In this document: positions 8,810-16,836 of the stretch, one piece after another
How positions within the stretch are numbered: the stretch's first letter is position 1
Layout of the letters: each line of letters begins with the position of its first letter
Assembly (NCBI GenBank): GCA_038209155.1
Contig: JBBQYA010000018.1
Coordinates: 1 to 38,229, forward strand
Length of the DNA stretch: 38,229 nt
Reading direction: 5' to 3'
Source of the DNA: JBBQYA01 sp038209155
GTDB taxonomy: Bacteria > Bacteroidota > Bacteroidia > Sphingobacteriales > Sphingobacteriaceae
Translations under genes and position numbers: made by a program
The notes under the pieces: model-generated
Seen by the model: the letters and a program-made list of their open reading frames with translations, nothing else
Databases searched by the model: none
Told to the model about the DNA's origin: nothing

Positions 8810-10021
8810 ATCTGAAATAGATGATTCTTTGGGTTTTGCGAACAGTAAAAAACTGAAATAAAAAGCAAAAAAAGTAGCTCCAGCTTGTGTTTCTAAAGTA
8901 TCTTCTGTAAGCATGGAAATAAATAATGTGAAAAGAAAAGAAATCATTAAATAATCGGATATTTTATTTTGTTGGATGGTTGGATAAAAAATAGAAAGTA
9001 AAAATATAAGTAATCCCATTATTCCAAAAGATACCGTCATATTTAGATATTGCATGTGCGAAGTAAATTGAAATTCTTTATTAATCATCCCTTCATGTTC
9101 ACTATAATAATTTTTGAAAGCAGCATTTAAATCACCTGTCCCAACGCCAAAAATTGGATTTTCTTTAATTAATTGTAAACTAATATCCCAATATACAAAT
9201 CGCTGTGCAATGGATTTTCCTGAAACATTTTCACCTGCCTTATAACTTTTATATTCACTTGGTATTTCATCAATCCGTATTTGAACGCTCTTTACTAATT
9301 GGTACATTAAAACAGGAACAGTGAAAAGTATAATGGCTAATCCAATACCTAAAACATATTTTTTTAATTTGATGATATAAGAAAAACCTACAAAAAATGC
9401 CACAATTAAAACTACCAAATATCCAGCTCTTGCTCCTAAAATACCGATAAATAATAAAAGCCATAATGCAATTAAAATTAGTAAAATCTTAAAAATAATT
9501 TGACTTTTTTTACAATTCGCAATTAAATAAATCGCAGAAAAAACAGCCATACATATCATTAAACTTAATCTTATATGAGATATAAAAGGAGAGATTGCCC
9601 TAATATTTTCTGGATTATCAAAAATATAAATATACATTCCAATTATAGATGTAATAAAAACACCGGCTATTGCTGCTAATAAAACTTTATAAAAATCAGA
9701 TTTTGTTAATACTAGTTTGTTTGAAAGAGCAATGGGTAAAATAAGTAAAGGAAGTTTAATTTTTATTTCTTGAATACCTTGATTTAAGTCAGTGGTGTAA
9801 ATCATTCCAACCAAATAAAGAAGAAAAAAACTAATGACCGCTAGAAACACTTTATCGGTAAAAACACGAATCATTCTGTCTTTAAGCTTTTCTTCTGCCA
9901 AGAAATTAAGCAGCAAAAGTCCTTGAGAAATACTCATCAATGCTGGTGAAAGCGGCATCGAAAAAGCCAACAGCATCAGGCCTAAAAGATGTATTTTTTG
10001 GTGTATTTCGGTTCTGGTCAA
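8801..10021 (-). CDS. O-antigen ligase family membrane protein
   Basis: Polytopic inner-membrane protein of the O-antigen ligase/polymerase (WaaL/Wzy_C) family, which joins polymerised glycan to lipid A-core on the periplasmic face. About ten hydrophobic segments are visible. The large periplasmic loop contains NPIFGVGTGD and SHMQYLNMTVSFG, matching the family's conserved loop and His region. The frame stays open to a TTG at 10060, but that codon lies inside the loop of the infB terminator. I chose the TTG at 10021, which gives MTRTEIHQKIHLLGLML, a normal N-terminus directly before the first membrane helix; the ATG at 9976 would cut into that helix. It is convergent with the GT9 gene (9-base overlap), fitting a role in finishing the glycolipid. 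Confidence 0.83.
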   Translation of the reverse strand: MTRTEIHQKIHLLGLMLLAFSMPLSPALMSISQGLLLLNFLAEEKLKDRMIRVFTDKVFLAVISFFLLYLVGMIYTTDLNQGIQEIKIKLPLLILPIALSNKLVLTKSDFYKVLLAAIAGVFITSIIGMYIYIFDNPENIRAISPFISHIRLSLMICMAVFSAIYLIANCKKSQIIFKILLILIALWLLLFIGILGARAGYLVVLIVAFFVGFSYIIKLKKYVLGIGLAIILFTVPVLMYQLVKSVQIRIDEIPSEYKSYKAGENVSGKSIAQRFVYWDISLQLIKENPIFGVGTGDLNAAFKNYYSEHEGMINKEFQFTSHMQYLNMTVSFGIMGLLIFLLSIFYPTIQQNKISDYLMISFLFTLFISMLTEDTLETQAGATFFAFYFSFLLFAKPKESSISDSL

Positions 10022-10047
10022 TTTCGTATAAAAAAGATAGATATGAA

Positions 10048-10075
10048 AAAGGCTTTTCAAAATGGAAAAGCCTTT
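10048..10075 (-). terminator. intrinsic terminator of the rimP-nusA-infB operon
   Basis: A perfect 11-bp stem (AAAGGCTTTTC with GAAAAGCCTTT) and 6-base loop begins 25 bases beyond the infB stop. On the minus strand the stem ends in a run of five T, as expected for factor-independent termination. Confidence 0.8.
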
Positions 10076-10100
10076 CTATTTAATGGGTTTAATTCTGAAT

Positions 10101-13100
10101 TTATAACTTACGTTTTACCTCTACTTGTTCGTATGCTTCTACAATATCTCCCACTTGTATATCATTAAATTTTACCAAGTTCAATCCACATTCATATCCT
10201 TGATTTACTTCTTTCACATCGTCTTTGTATCGTTTAAGCGAGGCCAATTCTCCAGTATGAACTACCACACCATCTCTCACAACTCTCACTTTACTGTTTC
10301 TGGTTATTTTACCATCCAAAACCATGCAACCAGCAATAGTTCCTACTTTAGTGATTTTAAACACCTCTCTAATTTCTACATTGGCTACAATTTTTTCTTC
10401 AAATATTGGAGAAAGCATGCCTTCCATTGCAGATTTGATTTCATTAATAGCATCATAAATAATACTATATAATCGAATATCTATTTGCTCTTGTTCTGCA
10501 AGTTTTCTTGCATTTAAAGAAGGTCTCACTTGGAAACCAATAATAATTGCATCGGAAGCTGATGCCAACAAAACATCAGATTCAGATATTTGACCAACAG
10601 ATTTGTGCAATACATTAATCTGAATTTCTGCAGTAGATAATTTCAACAATGAATCTGCTAATGCTTCGATAGATCCATCCACATCTCCTTTTACGATAAT
10701 ATTTAATTCTTTGAAATTTCCAATAGCCAATCTTCTACCGATCTCATCCAAGGTAATATGTTTTTGTGTTCTAATACCTTGTTCACGTTGTAGTTGCAAC
10801 CTTTTGGTAGAAATTTCTCGAGCTTCTACTTCGCTTTCCATTCCTGTGAATTTATCACCAGCTTGTGGCGAACCTTGCATTCCCAATACTAAAACTGGAG
10901 AAGAAGGACCGACCTCGTTTATTTTTTGACCTCTTTCATTGAATAATGCTTTTACTCTTCCGCTGTAGCATCCTGCAAGAATCGGATCTCCAACTTTCAG
11001 CGTTCCAGCCTGAACTAATACTGTAGTTACAATTCCTCTTCCTTTATCCAAAGTAGATTCTATCACTGTTCCGATTGCACGTTTATCTGGATTTGCTTTT
11101 AGTTCTAAAATTTCTGCTTCTAAAAGTACCTTTTCTAATAGTAAATCAATGTTTAAACCTGTTTTGGCCGATATTTCTTGAGTTTGGAACTTTCCACCCC
11201 ATTCTTCTACCAAAATATTCATAACAGACAATTGCTCTCTGATTTTATCAGTATTTGCCCCTGGTCTGTCCATTTTATTAAAAGCAAAAACAATTGGAAC
11301 TCCAGCTGCTTGAGCATGATTTATTGCCTCAACAGTTTGCGGCATCACACTATCATCTGCTGCAATCACCACAATTACAATATCAGTAACTTTGGCTCCG
11401 CGTGCACGCATGGCGGTAAATGCCTCGTGACCGGGTGTGTCTAAAAATGCGATTTTTTTACCATTATCCAATACAACTTCGTAAGCACCAATGTGTTGAG
11501 TAATACCTCCAGCTTCGCCAGAAATAACGTTTGCTTTTCTTACATAATCTAACAAGGAAGTTTTACCATGATCCACGTGACCCATCACCGTTACAATTGG
11601 TGCACGATCTATTAGGTCATCTTCTGTATCAATGTATTCTTCAATGTTTTCTTGAAGATCTACTGAAACAAACTCTACTTTAAAACCAAATTCTTCTGCT
11701 ACTATGGATAATGTTTCGGCATCTAATCGTTGATTGATAGAAACAAACATTCCCAGACTCATACAAGTGGAGATAATTTGAGTAACGGAAACATCCATCA
11801 ACTTAGATAATTCATTTACAGTTACAAATTCTGTTACCTTAATGGTTTTACTTTGTGCTTCTGCTTCTTGCAATGCATCTTCTGCACCTTGCGCAAAATC
11901 ATCTCTTTTTTGTTTTCTATGTTTTGCTCTCGAAGCAAATTTGCCAGACTTTCCTGCACCGCTCAATCGAGCTAATGTGGTTTTTATCTGATCTTGAATT
12001 TCTTTTTCAGTTGGTTCTGCTTTTACACCCCGAGGTGCAGCAGTTCCACTTGGTTTATTATTATATGCTGGTCTTGGTGTAGCTGGCCCTCTATTAAAAT
12101 TATTCCCTCCACCAGTTTGAGGTGGTCTTGGATTTCCAGAAGTTGGGGTTGATTGATTTGTAGTAGGAGAACTGGAAGTTGGAGGAGTATTTTCTTTCCT
12201 TTTTCTCTTTTTACGTGCTAATTCATTTTGTTGAGCATAAGAAGTAGCAACTGGCTGCTTTTTTCTAACCTCTGGCAATTCTATTTTACCAATAATTTTG
12301 GGACCAGTAAGTTGTTCAGCTTTAGCGCGAATAGTTTCATCTTTGATTTCTGCCTCTTCTTCTACTATTTGCTCTATGATTGGCTCAACTTCTGATTTTA
12401 CAATTTCCTTTTCTTGTTGAACTTCTACTTTCTCTACTTTTACTTCTTTCTCCGTTTTGTGTTCGACTGATTTTTTCTTTTTAGCTAGTTCTGCATTCTT
12501 TGAAGCTTGCAACTTTTGTTCAGCTTCTTCTTGAATTCTTTGCTCTCTGGTTTTTTTCTCTGGTCGAGTTTTGGAATTTAATTCATCTAAATTTATTTTT
12601 CCAACGATTTTTAAAGCCGGTGCAGCAGTTTCTGCAGGTTTTATAATTTCCTCTTCTTTCAGAATTTCTGTTTTTTCCAGAATTTCTATTTTTTCCACAA
12701 CTGGAATAATCTCTTCCTTTACAATTTCTGGTTCAGGAGTAGGCAGTATAATTTCTGGTTTAGTTTCCGGAATTTCTAAAACCGGTTCTGGTTCCTTCTC
12801 TATTATAATTTCTTGCTTTACTAATGGAAGAACTTTTTCAATAATCGGATCATTAAAAGCAGCAACATTTTTTATTAATATTTCCTCTTGGAAAAAATCT
12901 GTGTTTTTTCTACTAATTGGTATTATTTCTTCTTCCTCTTCTTTTCGAGTTTTAGAAATGTTGATTTTTTCAGATTCTTCCTTAATCAGTTTATCACTCT
13001 GATATTCTTTTAGCAGGACAGAATGCATCTCATCCGTAATTTTAGCATTAGGATTTTTTTCAATCTGAAATCCTTTTTTCGCTAAAAATTCAGTAAGAGT

Positions 13101-13163
13101 GGCAAACCCTACATTTAGTTCTTTGGCAACCTTGGTTAAACGAATCGATTTGTCTTCTGACAT
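10101..13163 (-). CDS. infB: translation initiation factor IF-2
   Basis: GTPase that brings fMet-tRNA to the 30S subunit and promotes subunit joining. At 1020 residues it has the long N-terminal extension usual in Bacteroidota. An IF2_N helical domain occupies the first ~55 residues (IRLTKVAKELNVGFATL), followed by a low-complexity, highly charged Lys/Glu/Pro linker to about residue 400 and a second IF2_N (VTVNELSKLMDVSVTQI). The G domain holds G1 GHVDHGKT at 528-535, DTPGHEAF and NKMD, and domains II to IV follow. It is the last gene of the rimP-nusA-infB operon, 128 bases after nusA, and ends at a good terminator. The gap upstream holds two hairpins and a possible secondary promoter. Confidence 0.98.
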   Translation of the reverse strand: MSEDKSIRLTKVAKELNVGFATLTEFLAKKGFQIEKNPNAKITDEMHSVLLKEYQSDKLIKEESEKINISKTRKEEEEEIIPISRKNTDFFQEEILIKNVAAFNDPIIEKVLPLVKQEIIIEKEPEPVLEIPETKPEIILPTPEPEIVKEEIIPVVEKIEILEKTEILKEEEIIKPAETAAPALKIVGKINLDELNSKTRPEKKTREQRIQEEAEQKLQASKNAELAKKKKSVEHKTEKEVKVEKVEVQQEKEIVKSEVEPIIEQIVEEEAEIKDETIRAKAEQLTGPKIIGKIELPEVRKKQPVATSYAQQNELARKKRKRKENTPPTSSSPTTNQSTPTSGNPRPPQTGGGNNFNRGPATPRPAYNNKPSGTAAPRGVKAEPTEKEIQDQIKTTLARLSGAGKSGKFASRAKHRKQKRDDFAQGAEDALQEAEAQSKTIKVTEFVTVNELSKLMDVSVTQIISTCMSLGMFVSINQRLDAETLSIVAEEFGFKVEFVSVDLQENIEEYIDTEDDLIDRAPIVTVMGHVDHGKTSLLDYVRKANVISGEAGGITQHIGAYEVVLDNGKKIAFLDTPGHEAFTAMRARGAKVTDIVIVVIAADDSVMPQTVEAINHAQAAGVPIVFAFNKMDRPGANTDKIREQLSVMNILVEEWGGKFQTQEISAKTGLNIDLLLEKVLLEAEILELKANPDKRAIGTVIESTLDKGRGIVTTVLVQAGTLKVGDPILAGCYSGRVKALFNERGQKINEVGPSSPVLVLGMQGSPQAGDKFTGMESEVEAREISTKRLQLQREQGIRTQKHITLDEIGRRLAIGNFKELNIIVKGDVDGSIEALADSLLKLSTAEIQINVLHKSVGQISESDVLLASASDAIIIGFQVRPSLNARKLAEQEQIDIRLYSIIYDAINEIKSAMEGMLSPIFEEKIVANVEIREVFKITKVGTIAGCMVLDGKITRNSKVRVVRDGVVVHTGELASLKRYKDDVKEVNQGYECGLNLVKFNDIQVGDIVEAYEQVEVKRKL

Positions 13164-13179
13164 TCTTTAATTTTATATA

Positions 13180-13213
13180 CAAATATGCAGTTTTATCCAT
13201 AAACTGCGGCAAA
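13180..13213 (-). promoter_or_regulatory. possible internal promoter of infB with an inverted repeat inside it
   Basis: On the minus strand TTTG (13213-13210) is followed after 22 bases by CATATTTG (13187-13180), one mismatch from TAnnTTTG, 16 bases ahead of the infB ATG. A perfect 7-bp inverted repeat (GCAGTTT and AAACTGC, 7-base loop, 13187-13207) fills the spacer, where a repressor or RNA structure could act. Confidence 0.3.
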
Positions 13214-13236
13214 TTCTAATTTTTTTGATCTTTTGC

Positions 13237-13268
13237 ATTCCTTCTTAGCAAACCTGCTACCAAGGAAT
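13237..13268 (-). promoter_or_regulatory. stem-loop in the nusA-infB intercistronic region
   Basis: A 32-base hairpin: 7 bp (ATTCCTT with AAGGAAT), a 2-by-2 internal loop, 5 bp (TAGCA with TGCTA) and a 4-base loop. Read as nusA-infB mRNA it is not followed by U residues, so it is not an intrinsic terminator in that direction. A processing or mRNA-stability site, or a binding site for a regulatory protein, are options. Confidence 0.45.
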
Positions 13269-13291
13269 TTTTTGCAAATAGTCCTACTCAT

Positions 13292-14527
13292 TTATTCAAA
13301 CTCTGAACGGAAAATAGCTAGAATTTCCTGAACGGTTTCTTCTTCTAAATCTGTTCTTTTCACAAGCTCATCTGCTGTCAATGCTAAAACACTTTTTGCG
13401 GTATCGCATCCAATTGCTTTTAAAGCATCTAAAACCCAGCTTTCTATCTCATCTGCAAATTCTTCAATATCTACATCCTCTTCTTCCTCTTCATTATCTC
13501 TGAATACATCTATTTCATATCCAGTTAATTTACCGGCCAATTTTATATTATTTCCACCTTTTCCGATTGCTAATGAAACCTGATCTGGTTTTAAATAAAC
13601 TGAAGCATGCTTAGTTACATCATCCATTTTTATCGATGTGATTTTTGCAGGACTTAGTGCTCTGGTTACATACAAAGAAAGATTAGATGTGTAATTGATC
13701 ACATCTATGTTTTCGTTTTTTAATTCTCTTACAATACCGTGAATTCTAGAACCTTTCATTCCAACACATGCTCCCACCGGATCTATTCTATCATCGTAAG
13801 ATTCTACAGCAACTTTTGCACGCTCTCCTGGCTCTCTTACTATTTTTTTAATGACAATTAATCCATCAAAAATTTCAGGAACTTCCATTTCAAATAATCT
13901 TTGTAAAAACATAGGATCAATCCTTGAAATTATAATTTTAGGATTATTGCCTTGCATTTCTACTTTTGAAACTACTGCTCTAACTGTGTCACCTTTTCTA
14001 AAAAAATCGGCAGGAATTTGCTCAGTTTTCGGAAGCAACAACTCGTTTCCTTCCCCATCAATAATTAATGCTTCTTTTTTCCAAACCTGATATACTTCTC
14101 CAGTGATTATTTCACCTATCCGATCTTTGTATTTTTTAAAAATTTCATCTTTTTCTAATTCCAAAATTTTTGACACTAGCGTTTGTCTAGCCGCTAAAAT
14201 TGCTCTACGACCAAAACTATCTAATAACACTTGCTCCACAACTTCTTCACCCACTTCAAAATCAGGTTCAATCTTTATTGCTTCAGAATATTCAATATCC
14301 AAATTATCATCTTCACTGAATCCATCATCTACAATTATTCGATTTCGCCAAATTTCCAAATCCCCATTATCTGTGTTTACAATAATATCGAAGTTCTCAT
14401 CTGTACCGTATTTTCTGCGTAGCATCGTTCTGAAAACCTCTTCCAAAACACTCATCATCGTTGGTCTATCGATGTTTTTGAATTCTTTAAATTCCTGAAA
14501 AGAATCTATTAAATTTAAATTATCCAT
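13292..14527 (-). CDS. nusA: transcription termination/antitermination factor NusA
   Basis: RNA polymerase-associated factor that modulates pausing, hairpin-dependent termination and antitermination. The 411 residues contain the N-terminal polymerase-binding domain (1-125), an S1 domain (about 137-202: GEIITGEVYQVWKKEA), KH1 with GACVGMKGSRI at 252-262 and KH2 with SLAIGKGGNNIKLA. An acidic linker (a run of Glu/Asp) then leads to a single C-terminal helical repeat with DLEEETVQEILAIF. The single C-terminal repeat is what many non-proteobacterial NusA proteins show. It lies 33 bases after rimP and 128 bases before infB, the widely conserved operon order. Autoregulation of this operon by NusA is known in Escherichia coli; the leader hairpin seen here makes a similar loop plausible. 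Confidence 0.97.
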   Translation of the reverse strand: MDNLNLIDSFQEFKEFKNIDRPTMMSVLEEVFRTMLRRKYGTDENFDIIVNTDNGDLEIWRNRIIVDDGFSEDDNLDIEYSEAIKIEPDFEVGEEVVEQVLLDSFGRRAILAARQTLVSKILELEKDEIFKKYKDRIGEIITGEVYQVWKKEALIIDGEGNELLLPKTEQIPADFFRKGDTVRAVVSKVEMQGNNPKIIISRIDPMFLQRLFEMEVPEIFDGLIVIKKIVREPGERAKVAVESYDDRIDPVGACVGMKGSRIHGIVRELKNENIDVINYTSNLSLYVTRALSPAKITSIKMDDVTKHASVYLKPDQVSLAIGKGGNNIKLAGKLTGYEIDVFRDNEEEEEDVDIEEFADEIESWVLDALKAIGCDTAKSVLALTADELVKRTDLEEETVQEILAIFRSEFE

Positions 14528-14560
14528 TTTTTTGATTTTCTAATTTAAAATATTTGTGTG

Positions 14561-15025
14561 TTAAAATGTAACTTGAACTTTGCATTCTTTAATTGAATCA
14601 AAAGAATATTTCTCGTTCGAGATGATCACTTTTTTCCCTTTATCTTTTTTTGTTATTTCTAATGTTATTTCCTCTTCACTTACTTCTGTTAATTTGCCTG
14701 TCACTTTTTCTGAGTCCTCAGCATTTAATTTCAACATTACGTTTCTACCGATGTTTTTTTTATACTGTCTTTTCAATTTCAAAGGAGTGTCTATTCCCGA
14801 TGATGAAACCTCCAGATTATAAGCTGTTTCTATTAGATTTTGTTGTTCTATTTCATAGCCAAGATTTCTACTTATTGCAGAACATTGTTCTATTGAAATT
14901 CCATTATCACCATCCATGGATACGTTTAATCTCCCTGTAGGTAATAATTTCAGGTCTACAATGAATAAATCTGTACCTGCTATTTTTGCTTCAACTATTT
15001 CTCTTAACTTCTGATCTAATGACAT
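14561..15025 (-). CDS. rimP: ribosome maturation factor RimP
   Basis: Small factor needed for 30S subunit maturation. Its 154 residues match the family: an N-terminal alpha/beta domain (REIVEAKIAGTDLFIVDLKL, then the GRLNVSMDGDNGISIEQC block) and a C-terminal SH3-like domain containing the conserved EVSSSGIDTPL motif and a KKVIISNEKYSFDSIKEC ending. It is the first gene of the rimP-nusA-infB operon. The ATG at 15025 lies about 53 bases from the predicted transcript start, and the leader in between is largely taken up by a strong hairpin followed by a U-rich tract. No Shine-Dalgarno sequence is visible. Confidence 0.95.
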   Translation of the reverse strand: MSLDQKLREIVEAKIAGTDLFIVDLKLLPTGRLNVSMDGDNGISIEQCSAISRNLGYEIEQQNLIETAYNLEVSSSGIDTPLKLKRQYKKNIGRNVMLKLNAEDSEKVTGKLTEVSEEEITLEITKKDKGKKVIISNEKYSFDSIKECKVQVTF

Positions 15026-15046
15026 TTACCAATTATCGGATAAACA

Positions 15047-15072
15047 AAAGAGGGGACTGATGTCCCCTCTTT
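15047..15072 (-). terminator. terminator-like hairpin in the rimP operon leader (attenuator candidate)
   Basis: A perfect 11-bp stem (AAAGAGGGGAC with GTCCCCTCTTT) with a 4-base loop. The eight inner pairs are G/C-rich, and on the minus strand the stem runs into TTTTGTTT, giving the look of an intrinsic terminator. It ends 21 bases before the rimP ATG and, given the promoter at 15082-15111, falls inside the operon's own leader. It could also stop transcripts arriving from the OmpA gene, or shield the 5' end of the mRNA. Confidence 0.7.
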
Positions 15073-15081
15073 CTTACCCTG

Positions 15082-15111
15082 CAAAGGTAGATAAATTTTT
15101 TAAATTATCAA
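15082..15111 (-). promoter_or_regulatory. promoter of the rimP-nusA-infB operon
   Basis: On the minus strand TTG (15111-15109), a 19-base spacer and TACCTTTG (15089-15082) match the Bacteroidota consensus (TTG, about 19-21 bases, TAnnTTTG) exactly. The expected start is near 15078, giving a leader of about 53 bases that begins only a few bases before the hairpin. Confidence 0.7.
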
Positions 15112-15143
15112 CATGCCTTATTAAAAGTAGTTTTTGAAGCTTT

Positions 15144-15947
15144 TTACTTCATTATTTCAAATAATTCTTCCAAATTAGGACTAAGAATAATTTCTGTTCT
15201 CCTATTTTTTGCTCTGCCTTCTGCAGTAGCATTATTTGCGATTGGAAAATATTCACTTCTGCCAGCTGCTGTTACTTTTCTTGGACTTACCAAATATTCT
15301 TTTGTCAAGATCCGAACGATAGAAGTCGCTCTATCTACACTTAAAGTCCAATTATCTTTTGTATTACTATTAAAAGGTATAGAATCGGTATGACCTTCTA
15401 TTAAAATATTTATGTCTTTATTATTATTTAAGACCTCAGCTACTTTACTTATTGCAACTTTTCCGCCTGGTTCCACTACAGCACTTCCAGATTTAAACAA
15501 AAGATTTTCTGATAATGAAATATAAACTTTTCCATCTTTGGTTGTGATTGTTAGCTGGTTGTCGTTGAAATTTACTAAAGCATTTTGAATCTTGTTTTTA
15601 AGATTGGCCAATAATGCATTTTGAGCATCTATTTTTGCTTGCAATTCTTTTACTTTTTTTTCACGATCTTCCAGTAATTCCCCTTTTTTTCTCAAAGTTT
15701 CAGCAGTTTCCACTAATTCAGAGTTCGTCTGATCTAATTTAGAATTAAGCTCTGCACTATTTGCATTGCTTCTTTGTTCCGTATTTGCAAGATTTTGAGA
15801 CAGGCCTTTTAAATCATTTTGAAAACGAAGGCTATCATTTCTTAACGATTGTATTCTGGTTTCTGCATTTTTAAATTTCTTTTTGGAAACACAAGAAATT
15901 GTGAAGATGCTCAGTGAAAGCAAGAAAAAAATTCCGATTTTATTCAT
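15144..15947 (-). CDS. OmpA-family lipoprotein with coiled coil
   Basis: Probable outer-membrane lipoprotein anchored to peptidoglycan. The signal peptide ends in a lipobox (FTISC, Cys19). Residues ~25-125 form a heptad-rich coiled coil (many Lys, Glu, Leu, Asn). A C-terminal OmpA domain follows from about residue 140, with the peptidoglycan-binding signature ILIEGHTDSIPFN and the NRRTEIIL ending. Its 267 residues resemble the cell-envelope OmpA lipoproteins frequent in this phylum. It is a single-gene unit by spacing: the OmpA stop is 119 bases from the rimP ATG and a candidate promoter lies at 16017-16024. A role in envelope stability is inferred from the domain. Confidence 0.88.
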   Translation of the reverse strand: MNKIGIFFLLSLSIFTISCVSKKKFKNAETRIQSLRNDSLRFQNDLKGLSQNLANTEQRSNANSAELNSKLDQTNSELVETAETLRKKGELLEDREKKVKELQAKIDAQNALLANLKNKIQNALVNFNDNQLTITTKDGKVYISLSENLLFKSGSAVVEPGGKVAISKVAEVLNNNKDINILIEGHTDSIPFNSNTKDNWTLSVDRATSIVRILTKEYLVSPRKVTAAGRSEYFPIANNATAEGRAKNRRTEIILSPNLEELFEIMK

Positions 15948-16016
15948 TTTGTTTTGTTTTAAATAATTGTGAAACTATAAAAAATTTAAATCTTTTCAAT
16001 AAATTTATTAATTCAG

Positions 16017-16024
16017 CAAAGATA
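16017..16024 (-). promoter_or_regulatory. candidate -7 box of the OmpA-family gene
   Basis: TATCTTTG on the minus strand matches TAnnTTTG exactly, with TTTT about 20 bases upstream instead of the preferred TTG or TTTG. It predicts a leader of roughly 60 bases before the ATG at 15947. Confidence 0.4.
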
Positions 16025-16083
16025 GAATGGAAGTGATTATTAAAAAAATTAGCTTAATTTGAATTCGAGCAATAATTACAAAC

Positions 16084-16431
16084 ATGAAACTTATTATCAA
16101 AATCTTTTTACTCGGTATCTCCGTAATGATTGCAAGCTATTTACTACCCGGTGCTTCGGTAAATGGTTATTTAACAGCAGTTTTGGTTGGAATACTGATA
16201 GCTGTGGTTAATTCTACATTAGGTCTGATTTTGAAAATTCTTACTTTACCATTAAGCATAATCACACTCGGTCTATTTGCATTTTTTATTAATGTGTTAA
16301 TGTTGATGCTAGTAGATCGTATGGTAGATGGCTTTTTACTTAATGGTTTCCTAACTGCTGTCTTATTTGCAATTATAGTTTCCATAACCAATATGTTGCT
16401 TTTCAGTGTTTTGGATAAAGATAAAAGATAA
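16084..16431 (+). CDS. YvlD-like membrane protein (phage holin family 4 superfamily)
   Basis: A 115-residue integral membrane protein with four predicted hydrophobic segments: 3-21, 29-52, 54-78 and 89-110. The segments ASYLLPGASVNGYLTAVLV and a second GFLLNGFLTAVLFAIIV give the internal repeat typical of the PF04020/YvlD family, whose function is unknown; the holin name is historical and no phage genes are nearby. The stop codon directly abuts (one base apart) the ancestral end of the broken lipoprotein gene on the other strand. Confidence 0.85.
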   Translation: MKLIIKIFLLGISVMIASYLLPGASVNGYLTAVLVGILIAVVNSTLGLILKILTLPLSIITLGLFAFFINVLMLMLVDRMVDGFLLNGFLTAVLFAIIVSITNMLLFSVLDKDKR

Positions 16432-16836
16432 TTAGTTTATTAACGCCTCATATTTAATTACTTTTTGATTTTTTATCGTGAATAATTCAGGATAAAGTTT
16501 GTTTAATCTTCTCTATTGAACAAACTCGGCGTTGTAAACAATACATTTTTGAGAAATTTTCCTAGGAAATTGCAAATTTAAATCAATAGCTAAAATAAAC
16601 AATTCATCAATACTTTAAAGAGGCTTAAGAGCTCCGAGTTTACAGGATTCACATTTTGAAGCGGGCATCAATACAACCACTGCATTATCAGTTGGAACAT
16701 TATAAAACTTTAACAAGCTTATTAATTCAAATTCTTTTTTGTAAAGTTTATTTTGTTCATACTTGCTTTTTTTCTCGTAACAAGCTATTAGCATACAATT
16801 TGATAGAATGAACAGTAAAATGATATATTTTTTCAT
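16432..16836 (-). pseudogene. broken small lipoprotein gene with a CxxC motif, two in-frame stops
   Basis: A frame opens with ATG at 16836 and a lipoprotein signal (MKKYIILLFILSNCMLIAC, Cys19), then reads LMPASKCESCKLGALKPL before a TAA at 16617-16615. The same frame continues with protein-like sequence (SIDELFILAIDLNLQFPRK), meets a TAG at 16515-16513 and continues again (RRLNKLYPELFTIKNQKV) to a final TAA at 16434-16432. Without the two stops the product would be about 134 residues. The CESC motif after a short strand resembles a thioredoxin-like active site, an inference from pattern only. Its ATG lies inside the 3' end of the upstream DUF4221-like frame (80-base overlap). The intact first part alone would be a 73-residue fragment. 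Confidence 0.7.

Noticed and set aside
12571..13002. A 143-codon open frame antisense to infB
   Set aside because: It is opposite the low-complexity Glu/Lys/Pro linker of IF-2, whose codon bias leaves the complementary strand free of stops; the peptide is Ser/Ile/Phe-rich repeats with no family.
13173..13238. A 21-codon frame in the nusA-infB gap, with AAGGA just before its ATG
   Set aside because: The AAGGA is part of a hairpin stem and only two bases from the ATG, this phylum rarely uses such sites, and the peptide is a run of basic and hydrophobic residues without feature. Probably chance.
16084..16431. YvlD-like protein as a phage holin and sign of a prophage
   Set aside because: The family is widespread in bacterial chromosomes, and no other phage-like gene, attachment site or composition change surrounds it.
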